Below are positions 1-8,725 of a DNA stretch of 64,000 nucleotides, one piece after another. A program made the position numbers and the translations under genes. Source of the DNA: an uncultured Gammaproteobacteria bacterium. Its GTDB lineage: Bacteria > Pseudomonadota > Gammaproteobacteria > UBA6429 > Thiohalophilaceae. The notes beneath the pieces are model-generated. The model was not told the origin of the DNA, searched no databases, and was given only the letters and a program-made list of their open reading frames with translations. How positions within the stretch are numbered: position 1 is the first letter of the stretch; each line of letters begins with the position of its first letter. Location: contig CALBTB010000008.1 of assembly GCA_937967995.1 (NCBI GenBank), forward strand, positions 101,774 through 165,773, written 5' to 3'.

Positions 1-103
1 CTATCTGCTGCAAGTCCCGAAAAAATAAGACATTCATCACATTTTAAACTCCCGTTGAATTCGACCGATATAAGTACGTACAAGGTTTCAACAGGAGAGG
101 GAA

Positions 104-727
104 GTGATTCGTACGCGTTACCAGGTGGGGCTGGCCATAGTTGTCCTGTTATTGTTTATCGCCGCGCAAAATGCCTTTGCCGCGAAATTCTATGTCTACC
201 AGCTACCTGACGGGTCACGGGTCATCAGTGATCGCCCCATTCACAAGGCGACACATTCGTTGGTTACCAGCCGCCGCTCGGTAGAAGGTACCGGGCAGAT
301 TGCGGCCAAGCGTTACAAGAAAAAACCCAAAAAACTCAATCAGTACGACGGCCTCATCAAGCAGGTGGCACAGCGCCACAGTATGGATGTGGCCCTGATC
401 AAGGCCGTGATTCATACCGAATCGTACTTCAACCACAAGGCGACGTCCCATGCCGGTGCCTCGGGCCTGATGCAGTTAATGCCCAAAACCGCGGCGATGT
501 ATGGCGTCAAAGACCTGTACGATCCGCATGCCAATCTCGAAGCCGGCGTGAAACACCTGCGCTATCTTATTAAAAAGTATCCGAATAACCTCAAGCACGC
601 GCTGGCGGCATACAATGCCGGTGAGACGGCGGTGTACTACTACAATGGTATTCCTCCCTACAAGGAAACCCAGAATTACGTGCGCAAGGTTCTGCATTAC
701 CGCGAGTTTTATCGCAAGGTCTATTAG
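104..727 (+). CDS. Periplasmic lytic transglycosylase (SLT domain)
   Basis: Likely cleaves the beta-1,4 glycan bond of peptidoglycan in the periplasm. Residues 1-27 form a signal peptide ending AFA. Residues 28-46 (KFYVYQLPDG...SDRP) resemble a DUF4124-type N-terminal segment. The SLT domain covers about residues 80-200, with catalytic Glu106 in HTESYFN, the GLMQLMP motif at 121-127 and AYNAGE at 169-174. The start is GTG, supported by AGGAG at 93-97. At 207 residues it is a short, single-domain member. It stands just before dinB with a 14-bp gap. The family is clear; the exact Mlt/Slt class is not. Confidence 0.9.
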   Translation: MIRTRYQVGLAIVVLLLFIAAQNAFAAKFYVYQLPDGSRVISDRPIHKATHSLVTSRRSVEGTGQIAAKRYKKKPKKLNQYDGLIKQVAQRHSMDVALIKAVIHTESYFNHKATSHAGASGLMQLMPKTAAMYGVKDLYDPHANLEAGVKHLRYLIKKYPNNLKHALAAYNAGETAVYYYNGIPPYKETQNYVRKVLHYREFYRKVY

Positions 728-741
728 TCTATGATCGCGGC

Positions 742-1923
742 ATGCGTAAGATTCTGCATGTCGACATGGACGCCTTTTACGCCTCGGTCGAAGAGCGCGA
801 AAACCCTGATTTAAAAGGTCAACCCGTCATCGTGGGCGGCTCATCCGGCCGCGGCGTGGTGGCGGCGGCAAACTATGCGGCCAGAAAATTCGGCGTGCGT
901 AGCGCCATGCCGGTGGTGACAGCGCGACGGCTGTGTCCGGACCTTGTTCATTTACCGGTACGCATGGGGTTATACGCCCATGTCTCGCATCAGATTCGTG
1001 ACATCTTTGCGCGCTATACACCGCAGATTGAACCCCTTTCCCTGGATGAAGCCTTTCTGGACGTGACGGCCAGTCTTAAATTGTTTGCCAGTGCACAGGA
1101 GATTGCCCACGCTATCAAACAGGATATTCGCCAGGAACTGGACCTGGTGGCGTCGGTCGGTGTGGCGCCCAATAAATTCATTGCCAAAATTGCTTCGGAC
1201 ATCAACAAGCCGGACGGGTTTGTGGTGGTTGATGACGCCGGCGTACAGGCATTTCTTGATCCCCTGCCGGTAAGTCGCCTGTGGGGCGCCGGCAAGGTGA
1301 CGGTGTCCCTGTTTGAACGCATGGGAATAAAAACCATCAGCCAGTTACGCCGACAGTCACAGGCCTGGTTACAGTCACACTTTGGTCAGTGGGGCGAACA
1401 CCTGTGGCAACTGGCGAATGGCATCGACGATCGACCGGTCATCAGCGAAAGTCAGGCACGATCTATATCGCATGAAACCACCTTTGATGAAGATCTGGTG
1501 AATAAACAGGTGTTGTCCGGCTGGCTGTTGCATTTGACCGAGCAGGTGGCTTCCCGTTTGCGAGGGCGTGAACTGATCGGTAAAACGATTGTTTTAAAAG
1601 TCAGGCATCACGACTTTAAAACAGTGACCCGTTCACACAGTTTGCCAGTAGCGACGGATAATACCGATCAGTTGTGGCAGGTGGTTAAAAAACTGTTTAA
1701 TGATTACTGGAACGGTAAAACACCGATTCGCCTGCTGGGGATGGGCGTCAGTGGTATAACCTCCCGGAATGAAAACATGCAGCAGGGAGACCTGTTTGCG
1801 AGTCCATCCACATTCAAGATAGACAGGCTTGCCGATACTATTAACACCCGGTTTGGGGCGGGCACATTACATCGTGGCCGCAGTAAAAACCGGGACGCAA
1901 TCAAAATGGAAACCAACGAATGA
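742..1923 (+). CDS. dinB: DNA polymerase IV (Y-family translesion polymerase)
   Basis: Error-prone translesion DNA polymerase. The 393-residue protein has the Y-family catalytic residues Asp8 (HVDMDAFYASVE) and Asp102-Glu103 (SLDEAFLD), then thumb and little-finger regions. Near the C-terminus QQGDLF looks like a beta-clamp-binding motif, followed by the usual helix ending HRGRSKNR. The stop overlaps the start of the next gene as ATGA, suggesting translational coupling with pepN. No LexA-type box was recognised in the short upstream gap. Confidence 0.95.
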   Translation: MRKILHVDMDAFYASVEERENPDLKGQPVIVGGSSGRGVVAAANYAARKFGVRSAMPVVTARRLCPDLVHLPVRMGLYAHVSHQIRDIFARYTPQIEPLSLDEAFLDVTASLKLFASAQEIAHAIKQDIRQELDLVASVGVAPNKFIAKIASDINKPDGFVVVDDAGVQAFLDPLPVSRLWGAGKVTVSLFERMGIKTISQLRRQSQAWLQSHFGQWGEHLWQLANGIDDRPVISESQARSISHETTFDEDLVNKQVLSGWLLHLTEQVASRLRGRELIGKTIVLKVRHHDFKTVTRSHSLPVATDNTDQLWQVVKKLFNDYWNGKTPIRLLGMGVSGITSRNENMQQGDLFASPSTFKIDRLADTINTRFGAGTLHRGRSKNRDAIKMETNE

Positions 1924-4556
1924 GCGATCTCAACCGCCGAGACGGTATTGAACAAACACCCGGTACGATTTACCTGAAAGGTTACCGGCCACCGGATTTT
2001 CAGGTGCAGCAGGTTAATCTTGTCTTTGATTTGTCCGCCGAACTGACGCGCGTGGACAGTGAACTGTCGATGCTGCGTGCCGACTCGGCAGCAAAAACGG
2101 CGCCACTGGTACTGGATGGACAGCACCTGACATTAAAATCGGTACGCATAAATGGTCGTCTGTTAACGGAACAGGAATACCGTGTCACCGACGAGCAACT
2201 AATCATCGAATCCGTGCCGGACAATTTCTTACTGGAGATCAGCACCGAGATTCAGCCGGATAAAAACACGGCGCTGGAAGGCTTGTACGCTTCCAGTGGC
2301 ATGCTGTGTACTCAGTGTGAGGCGGAAGGGTTTCGACGGATTACCTATTTTCCGGATCGGCCGGATGTGATGAGCCGCTATCGTGTCCGCATGCAAGCGG
2401 ATAAACAGACTTATCCCGTGCTGTTATGCAACGGTAATCTCGCCGAGCAGGGTGAAATGGAGAATGATCGTCATTACGCCGTCTGGGAAGACCCGAGCCT
2501 GAAACCCAGTTACCTGTTTGCACTGGTGGCCGGTGACCTGCAATTCATCGAGGATCATTTTATTACGCAATCCGGACGGGATGTGTTGTTACGTCTTTAC
2601 ACGGAAGCGGAGAATATTCACAAGTGCGATCATGCCATGGCCTCGTTAAAGCAGGCCATGCAATGGGATGAAGAGACTTATGGTCGTGAATATGATCTGG
2701 ATATTTACATGATCGTGGCAGTGAACGATTTCAACATGGGCGCCATGGAGAACAAGGGGCTGAATATTTTTAACGCGTCCTGTGTGCTTGCCTCACCGCA
2801 AACGGCGACTGATGGTGATTTCTATAACATCCAGAGCATTATCGGGCATGAATATTTTCACAACTGGTCCGGTAACCGGGTCACCTGTCGTGACTGGTTT
2901 CAGTTAAGTCTCAAGGAAGGCTTTACCGTGTTTCGGGATCAGGAATTCTCGTCCGATCTGAATTCACGCGCCGTCAAACGCATCGATGATGTCAACGTAT
3001 TACGTACCCACCAGTTTGCCGAAGACAGCGGACCCATGGCACATTCGGTACGGCCGGATCATTATATCGAGATCAGTAATTTCTACACAGTGACTGTATA
3101 TAACAAAGGTGCTGAGGTAGTAAGAATGATCAGGACCCTGGTCGGCGCACAAGGGTTTCGCAAGGGCACGGATCTCTATTTTGAACGTCATGACGGGCAG
3201 GCCGTAACCTGTGACGATTTTGTCAAAGCTATGGAAGATGCCAACCAGATCGATCTGACCCAGTTTAAACGCTGGTATTCACAGGCAGGGACACCACAAC
3301 TGACCATACAAACTGATTACGATGAGGCGACGAAAGAATATCGCATCCAGGTTGAGCAGCACACACCACTGACACCGGGACAACCGGAAAAAGATCCCTT
3401 TCAAATTCCATTCGCGATTGGACTGCTCGATATAACCGGTAAAGAATTGCACGCTACACAGGTGCTGAATATCACAGAACCAAAACAGACCTTTGTTTAC
3501 CAGGATCTGCCGATCAGGCCGGTGTTATCCGCCTTACGCGGTTTTTCAGCACCGGTAAAAATACATTTACAACGCAGTGAAGATGAGCTGGCTTTTTTAC
3601 TGGCTCATGACAACGACGAGTTTAATCGTTGGGATGCCGGCCAGACGCTGGCCTTGCTGGAACTGCAACGCCAGATTGCCGCACATCGTAACAACGAACC
3701 GATGCCGCAACCGGTTGCACTGACCGAGGCCCTGTCAAAAGCCATGCAGGACAAAGCAATCGATAAGGCATTGCTGGCCATGATCCTGACCCTGCCATCC
3801 GAGTCGTATATTGCCGATCAGTGCGACAGTGTAGATGTGGATGCGATACATCAGGCACGTCAGTTTTCTCGTCGTTATATCGCCGATCGTCTACGCGAAC
3901 AGTTTGATTCTATATATCAGGCGAATCACAGTGACGCCGAGTATGTCTTCGATGATCAGGAAATGGCACGTCGCTCGCTGAAAAACATCTGTCTTGCCTA
4001 TTTAACGGAAAACCAGGACGAGCAGGACATACAACGTTGTTATCAGCAGTTCAGCCAGTCAAATAACATGACCGAAGTGCAGGCGGCGCTTTCCATACTG
4101 TCGAATTTCGATCATCCCTTACGCGAGCAGGCGTTACAGGAATTTTATGCACAGTGGCAGGGTGATGCGCAGGTGGTGGACAAGTGGCTCGGTATTCAGG
4201 CGCGCTCACATTTACCGAACACATTACAGAACGTCAGACAATTAATGCAGCACCCCGGTTTTAGCATGACCAATCCGAACAAGGTGCGTTCATTACTGGG
4301 CAGTTTCTGCCGCGGCAATCCGGTGTGCTTTCATGCCAGCGATGGATCCGGTTATCAGTTTCTGACCGAAAACATTTTAAAACTGGATAAACTCAATCCG
4401 CAGATCAGTGCGCGACTGGTGCAGGCGATCAGTCGCTGGCGCCGTTTCGACGAACCCCGTGCCGGTATGATGCAGGAACAATTGCAGATCATCCTGGACA
4501 CTGACGGCCTGTCAAAAGATACCTACGAGGTGGTGTCACGATCACTGCAGGGGTGA
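1920..4556 (+). CDS. pepN: Aminopeptidase N (M1 zinc metallopeptidase)
   Basis: Broad-specificity cytosolic aminopeptidase that removes N-terminal residues from peptides. The 878 residues match the PepN length. Visible motifs are GAMEN (about residue 274, N-terminal amine recognition), HEYFHNW (about 310, zinc-binding HExxH) and the third ligand in LKEGFTVFRDQEF. N-terminal beta domain, central catalytic domain, then Ig-like (DUF3458) and helical C-terminal domains follow in normal order. It starts inside the dinB stop (4-bp overlap) and faces nadA convergently across the structured repeat at 4587-4739. Confidence 0.96.
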   Translation: MSDLNRRDGIEQTPGTIYLKGYRPPDFQVQQVNLVFDLSAELTRVDSELSMLRADSAAKTAPLVLDGQHLTLKSVRINGRLLTEQEYRVTDEQLIIESVPDNFLLEISTEIQPDKNTALEGLYASSGMLCTQCEAEGFRRITYFPDRPDVMSRYRVRMQADKQTYPVLLCNGNLAEQGEMENDRHYAVWEDPSLKPSYLFALVAGDLQFIEDHFITQSGRDVLLRLYTEAENIHKCDHAMASLKQAMQWDEETYGREYDLDIYMIVAVNDFNMGAMENKGLNIFNASCVLASPQTATDGDFYNIQSIIGHEYFHNWSGNRVTCRDWFQLSLKEGFTVFRDQEFSSDLNSRAVKRIDDVNVLRTHQFAEDSGPMAHSVRPDHYIEISNFYTVTVYNKGAEVVRMIRTLVGAQGFRKGTDLYFERHDGQAVTCDDFVKAMEDANQIDLTQFKRWYSQAGTPQLTIQTDYDEATKEYRIQVEQHTPLTPGQPEKDPFQIPFAIGLLDITGKELHATQVLNITEPKQTFVYQDLPIRPVLSALRGFSAPVKIHLQRSEDELAFLLAHDNDEFNRWDAGQTLALLELQRQIAAHRNNEPMPQPVALTEALSKAMQDKAIDKALLAMILTLPSESYIADQCDSVDVDAIHQARQFSRRYIADRLREQFDSIYQANHSDAEYVFDDQEMARRSLKNICLAYLTENQDEQDIQRCYQQFSQSNNMTEVQAALSILSNFDHPLREQALQEFYAQWQGDAQVVDKWLGIQARSHLPNTLQNVRQLMQHPGFSMTNPNKVRSLLGSFCRGNPVCFHASDGSGYQFLTENILKLDKLNPQISARLVQAISRWRRFDEPRAGMMQEQLQIILDTDGLSKDTYEVVSRSLQG

Positions 4557-4586
4557 TTCTGTTTACAACATGACGCCGCATTTTTC

Positions 4587-4739
4587 TGAACACCTTAATG
4601 CCTGTCATGACACGCAGTGAATACATCCCTGTATGCTCGGCGGCCGCGGTCGCTTACGGCATCCCTGCCTCACGCGACACTTGTACTTCCTGTACAGTGT
4701 CCATGCGGCCGACGGTCATGCCAGGCACCAAGGTGTTCA
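4587..4739. repeat. Structured palindromic intergenic element with three internal hairpins
   Basis: Two 25-nt arms (4587-4611 and 4715-4739) are inverted copies matching at 22 of 25 positions. Inside are a hairpin at 4621-4634 (ATACA-TCCC-TGTAT), one at 4658-4669 (GGCA-TCCC-TGCC) and one at 4676-4701 (GACACT...AGTGTC around a GTAC stem with loop TTCCT). Further nested stems are 4641-4647 with 4705-4711, and 4649-4653 with 4674-4678. It fills the gap between convergent pepN and nadA. It resembles a REP/MITE-type interspersed element more than a simple terminator. No second copy was seen in the window. Confidence 0.75.
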
Positions 4740-4775
4740 TCATTACTTAGCTGTATCTGACGTATTTAAATTAGT

Positions 4776-5852
4776 TTAGCCAGATTTTCGAACCGGACGG
4801 TTTCGAATTTGCGCGGCGAAATCGATCATGCGCTGGGTAGAGACCATCGCCTGGCGACCGACTTCCGGGTCGACATGAATTTCATTGTTACCAGTTTTTA
4901 ACGTCTCGACCAGGTTTTGCAGACTGTTCATGGCCATCCAGGGACAATGCGCGCAGCTTTTACAGGTTGCGCCGATACCGGCATTGGGTGCTTCGATAAA
5001 GGTTTTGTGTGGTGCCGCCTGTTTCATCTTGTAAAAGATGCCGTTATCCGTCGCGACGATAAATTCTTCGTTAGGTAAATCTTTTGCTGCCTGAATCAGG
5101 GCGCTGGTGGAACCGACTTTGTCGGCCAGTGCGATCACATCGGGTGGTGATTCCGGATGCACCAGTACCGCGGCCTGTGGATGCAGGGCTTTGAGTTCGG
5201 CCAGGGCGTTGGCCTTGAACTGTTCATGCACGACGCAACTGCCTCGCCAGATCAGCATATCGGCACCGGTGATACGTTGAATGTAGTCACCCAGGTATTT
5301 ATCCGGTGCCCAGATCAGTTTTTCACCCTGTGCGGTCAGGTGTCCGACCACGTCCGCAGCGATGCTTGATGTCACCACCCAGTCTGCACGAGCTTTGACG
5401 GCGGCACTGGTGTTGGCATATACCACCACGGTGCGATCGAGATGGGTATCGCAAAAGCGGGTAAATTCGTCCACCGGACAGCTCAGATCCAGTGAACATT
5501 CCGCTTCCAGTGTGGGCATCAGGACGCGCTTTTCCGGGTTGAGAATCTTGGCGGTTTCACCCATGAAACGGACACCGGCGACGACCAGGGTGGAGGCCGG
5601 ATGCTCATGGCCGAAACGTGCCATGTCGAGCGAGTCGGAGACAAAGCCACCGGTTTCATCCGCCAGTTGCTGCAGGTCCGAATCCGTATAGTAATGCGCG
5701 ACCAGCACAGCATCTTGCTCCCTGAGTAGCCGTTTGGCTTCTGCAAACAGGGCGGCACGATCCTGCTCGTTGAGCCGGGCCGGCGCGTTAATCGCTTCAG
5801 CGCGCTGGCAAATCGCCTCATGGGCCACATCTGGGATGTCGATGGTTGTCAT
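4776..5852 (-). CDS. nadA: Quinolinate synthase A
   Basis: Condenses iminoaspartate with dihydroxyacetone phosphate to quinolinate in de novo NAD synthesis; a cytosolic [4Fe-4S] enzyme. The 358-residue protein has the YYTDSDLQ segment, LEAECSLDLSCP, the RGSCVVHEQF Cys region and C-terminal CKSCAHCPW (Cys297, 300, 303), which together hold the cluster cysteines of the family. Length is typical. It is a single gene here without nadB or nadC. The start ATG is at 5852; its promoter must lie in the 265-bp divergent gap shared with the DUF2786 gene. Confidence 0.95.
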   Translation of the reverse strand: MTTIDIPDVAHEAICQRAEAINAPARLNEQDRAALFAEAKRLLREQDAVLVAHYYTDSDLQQLADETGGFVSDSLDMARFGHEHPASTLVVAGVRFMGETAKILNPEKRVLMPTLEAECSLDLSCPVDEFTRFCDTHLDRTVVVYANTSAAVKARADWVVTSSIAADVVGHLTAQGEKLIWAPDKYLGDYIQRITGADMLIWRGSCVVHEQFKANALAELKALHPQAAVLVHPESPPDVIALADKVGSTSALIQAAKDLPNEEFIVATDNGIFYKMKQAAPHKTFIEAPNAGIGATCKSCAHCPWMAMNSLQNLVETLKTGNNEIHVDPEVGRQAMVSTQRMIDFAAQIRNRPVRKSG

Positions 5853-6010
5853 GCGGTGAGTTTCCCGGGGGTTGGTCAGTCAGACGGTAAGACTATACAA
5901 ATTAAAATGTCACGCAAAGTTCACATAAGGGATATAGGTCCACTATATTAGATAAACAAGCACCGGCAGCATGCGTTTCCAAGTAGTTCCTGCAAATATT
6001 ATAATAATTA

Positions 6011-6045
6011 CAGATAGTTGTAATACAAAGTTACAGTAATATCTG
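6011..6045. promoter_or_regulatory. Nested inverted repeat, candidate operator
   Basis: Within the divergent nadA/DUF2786 gap two inverted repeats are nested: outer arms CAGATA (6011-6016) and TATCTG (6040-6045), inner arms TGTAA (6019-6023) and TTACA (6031-6035). A possible -10 box TATATT lies at 6047-6052. The layout suits a dimeric regulator acting on the rightward gene starting at 6118. The repeat is seen directly; the regulatory role is inferred. Confidence 0.35.
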
Positions 6046-6117
6046 ATATATTGAAAGCAAAAGTGCGACCCAGGTTACGGTCCTGATTTAATATGAGGTG
6101 GCACAATAAGCATTGCC

Positions 6118-6801
6118 ATGGATAAACAAAAAATAATCAGCAAAATTCACAAATGTCTGCGGCTGGCCGAGTCTGGTAATCCTAATGAGGCCGCGATGGC
6201 GCTGCGACAGGCTCAGTCGTTGATGCGCAAATATGGCATCAACGAGGACGAGGTCAATGCGCAGGTCAATGAGGCGTCTGCTCACAGCGCCGGCTATTAC
6301 AACCCACCTTACTGGGCGGTTGCGTTGTCAGAGCTGACTGCCCAGGCTTTTGACTGCCGGGCCTATATCGCGCGTCAGGCCGAACAACGGCCAATTTTTC
6401 GCTTTATCGGCGTGGATTATGCTGCTGCGGTATCGGCCTATACCTTCACGGTTCTGTTCCGTCAGTTACGTCTGGCGCGGCGCGAGTACATGGCCAATCT
6501 GAGCGTGGATGACAAGCATGAACGGATTCGGCAGGGTAATGTCTTCGCCCAGGCCTGGTTATTCCGAATCGCCAAGACGGTTGCTGAATTCGTCGCAAAT
6601 ACTGAAGCTCAGTGTGTTGTGGACGATTATGTAAAGGAGCATTACGGTGAAACGGGAGATTTTGTCAGTGATCCGACAGATCCGGAAAGCGAAGATTACG
6701 AGGTTATTCTGTCTGGCCTGCGTGCTGCCGACTCAGTCCGCCTGTTTCGACCAATGGATGAATCAGCACCGATGAAAGGTCTGATAGGGGAATGCGCCTG
6801 A
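6118..6801 (+). CDS. DUF2786 domain protein
   Basis: Function unknown. Residues 1-40 (KIHKCLRLAESGNPNEAAMA, then LMRKYGI) are the characteristic DUF2786 helical motif, found in phage-borne and chromosomal proteins. The rest is soluble and helical with conserved-looking ARREYM and RQGNVFAQAW segments, and the C-terminal 60 residues are acidic. No signal peptide or membrane segment. The start ATG at 6118 has GAGGTGG at 6095-6101, farther away than usual. It may be a remnant of a mobile-element gene, but no other phage genes lie near. Confidence 0.7.
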   Translation: MDKQKIISKIHKCLRLAESGNPNEAAMALRQAQSLMRKYGINEDEVNAQVNEASAHSAGYYNPPYWAVALSELTAQAFDCRAYIARQAEQRPIFRFIGVDYAAAVSAYTFTVLFRQLRLARREYMANLSVDDKHERIRQGNVFAQAWLFRIAKTVAEFVANTEAQCVVDDYVKEHYGETGDFVSDPTDPESEDYEVILSGLRAADSVRLFRPMDESAPMKGLIGECA

Positions 6802-6918
6802 GGGTCATTTCCGCTATATTTATCAGGCTAAACGTGGATCTCCTGCCGGGCAGGCAGCGATAACAACAAACTAAAACGATTCTCGGGTATTCCGGGTTTG
6901 CAAAGTCTAGGTGGTTAA

Positions 6919-7863
6919 GTGACAGCGTCGTTAAGCTACACGATTGACGATTTCAGCAAGACCATTCCGTGCAAGACGGTATTGACGGTTGGACGCGACA
7001 AGAGTAGCGATATTATTCTTGGCGACCTGATGGTATCGCGAAATCATGCCATGATTCGGCGTATCGGTAACGGAGATTACTACCTTATCGATGGTGGCAG
7101 TGCCAATGGCAGTTATGTCAATCAACAACGCGTGACGATGCCCAAATTGCTCAAGGATGGTGATCGAATCACAATCGGTGGTATCGAGTTCCTGTTCGAG
7201 CAGGAAGTGACAAAAAATGCCGAAGAGGACAATGTTGCACTGGAAGAAACCATTGTTCATGACACACCTGAAATTAAAAAAATCACCATCCTGGTTGCTG
7301 ATATTCGCGGCTTTACATCCCTGTCTGAATCGATTCCTATTCGAACACTTACGCGCCTGATGAATACCTGGTTCAACAAGGTCAGTGACATCATTATCAA
7401 GCAGGATGGCATTGTTGATAAATTTATTGGTGATTGTGTTTTCGCACGCTGGGAAGCAGACAGTGACGAAATTCTGACAATCATTAATGCACTCAACGCG
7501 GCAGAAGGCATCAGCAAAGTGACGATCGATCTGAATCGTACTTTCAAGGAACTGACCGAACAACTCAATATCGGAGTTGGAATCAACACCGGTGCAGCTT
7601 CTGTCAGTTCCGGTGCGGACAACACCGTGTTGGGTGACGCCGTGAATGTGGCTTTTCGGCTTGAAAGTGCCACCAAAATGCTGGGTAAGGATATTGTCCT
7701 GAGTGAAACGGCATATCGACACTTACCCGACGACCTCTGGAAAGATGCTAATCAGAAAATCAAGGTTAAAGGGAAACGCGATCCGGTTCGTATTGTGGCC
7801 TTTGATTTCGACAGGATCGGCGAACTCATCAAGGCGCTGAAAAAACGCCGCAAGCAGAAATAA
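6919..7863 (+). CDS. FHA domain-adenylate/guanylate cyclase
   Basis: A soluble 314-residue protein joining an N-terminal FHA phosphothreonine-binding domain (about 18-95; VGRDKSSDI, SRNHAM, GSANGSYVN) to a class III nucleotide cyclase (about 118-290). Both metal-binding Asp (Asp128 in VADIRGFTSL and Asp172 in KFIGDCVFA), base-selecting Lys168, and transition-state Asn243 and Arg247 (GDAVNVAFRLE) are present, so it should be active, most likely making cAMP. The start is GTG at 6919 with TAGGTGG upstream. It fits with the cyclic-nucleotide-binding protein at 10025-13447 and the CRP-like sites. The FHA partner kinase is not in the window. Confidence 0.88.
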   Translation: MTASLSYTIDDFSKTIPCKTVLTVGRDKSSDIILGDLMVSRNHAMIRRIGNGDYYLIDGGSANGSYVNQQRVTMPKLLKDGDRITIGGIEFLFEQEVTKNAEEDNVALEETIVHDTPEIKKITILVADIRGFTSLSESIPIRTLTRLMNTWFNKVSDIIIKQDGIVDKFIGDCVFARWEADSDEILTIINALNAAEGISKVTIDLNRTFKELTEQLNIGVGINTGAASVSSGADNTVLGDAVNVAFRLESATKMLGKDIVLSETAYRHLPDDLWKDANQKIKVKGKRDPVRIVAFDFDRIGELIKALKKRRKQK

Positions 7864-7926
7864 GCCCGGATTCAGCTTTCGTTCAGGTGCAGACGCGAAA
7901 ATGTCAGACTGGCATTCAGCGGGAAC

Positions 7927-8169
7927 ATGCACATGAAAAAGTATATACCGATACTGCTGGTCGCGATTGTATTGAATACCGGTTGTGCGACCCGGACACA
8001 GCCGAATACACAGGCAGATTGCCGCTACGTCGAAACAGATCCGCCTGCACACTGTCACGATGATCGGTATGCGCGGTCACATGCCACAGAAGCAGAGCAG
8101 TTTTTCGGGTATCTGGTTTTCAGAATCGTGGTGGAGAGCTTTGTCCACTTTATTGTCTATCACCACTGA
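7927..8169 (+). CDS. Small putative lipoprotein, unknown function
   Basis: An 80-residue protein opening MHMKKYIPILLVAIVLNTGC, which looks like a lipoprotein signal with Cys20 as the lipidation site, although LNTGC is not an ideal lipobox. The mature part has four His and two Cys and ends with a hydrophobic stretch (YLVFRIVVESFVHFIVY). The start could be 7927 or the ATG at 7933. It overlaps the convergent gene at 8150 by 20 bp. No family recognised. Confidence 0.5.
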   Translation: MHMKKYIPILLVAIVLNTGCATRTQPNTQADCRYVETDPPAHCHDDRYARSHATEAEQFFGYLVFRIVVESFVHFIVYHH

Positions 8170-8590
8170 GATTTGTCTGGCGAGTTGATTTTACGAACAG
8201 GCTCATATCTTTTATTGCTTCTTCCATGGCAAGCTTGATTTGGACAACGATGTCACCTGCCTCATCTGCATAGTGCCAGTCGTGATGCTCCGGATCAGCG
8301 GATTGTAACGCAGCCTGACCACGGGCCAGAATTTCGACTTTGTTATCAGGAATGAATTGCTCGAGAAAAACATAGGCCTGCACCAGCCCACTCATAATCT
8401 GTTCGTCTGCTTCGCCATCGAGTTCCCAGAGTAACAGGTTGATAGCATCGCGAATGGTTTCTTTGTCGTGAGGTAACAACGATATCGGCAGGGCGGTGTT
8501 GACATGCTTCAGTCTGGCCAGAATGGCACCATAGGCGTTGACGACAGTCTGCGCCTGTTCGATTTTTTTGTCGACGACGGCTTGATCCAT
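8150..8590 (-). CDS. Hypothetical helical cytosolic protein
   Basis: A 146-residue, predominantly alpha-helical and acidic protein with no signal peptide, membrane segment or recognised domain. It contains a block rich in Asp/His (DPEHHDWHYADEAGD) in its second half. Convergent to the small lipoprotein gene, with a 20-bp overlap at the 3' ends. Codon use looks normal for the window, so it is probably a real gene of unknown function. Confidence 0.6.
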   Translation of the reverse strand: MDQAVVDKKIEQAQTVVNAYGAILARLKHVNTALPISLLPHDKETIRDAINLLLWELDGEADEQIMSGLVQAYVFLEQFIPDNKVEILARGQAALQSADPEHHDWHYADEAGDIVVQIKLAMEEAIKDMSLFVKSTRQTNLSGDRQ

Positions 8591-8673
8591 ACTCCGGATT
8601 CTAGCATGGTTATGGGTATTCAGCCCGACAAGCTCATATGAATTCGAATAAGATGTGAACAGGATCTGTGAAA

Positions 8674-8701
8674 TTAACTTCGAGTTAACTTAATTTAACA
8701 A
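8674..8701. promoter_or_regulatory. Three direct TTAACWW repeats upstream of NERD gene
   Basis: TTAACTT at 8674-8680, TTAACTT at 8685-8691 and TTAACAA at 8695-8701 are spaced 11 and 10 bp, about one helical turn each, ending 25 bp before the ATG at 8726. Such helically phased direct repeats are typical of OmpR/PhoB-family response-regulator sites. The first two copies also form TTAACT-TCG-AGTTAA, a small inverted repeat. The binding role is inferred. Confidence 0.45.
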
Positions 8702-8725
8702 ATTACAATAACCAGCTGGTCACAT

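Noticed and set aside
6931..7722. A 263-codon open frame antisense to the FHA-cyclase gene
   Set aside because: The plus-strand frame has complete FHA and cyclase motifs; the antisense translation has no domain-like pattern and is a shadow.
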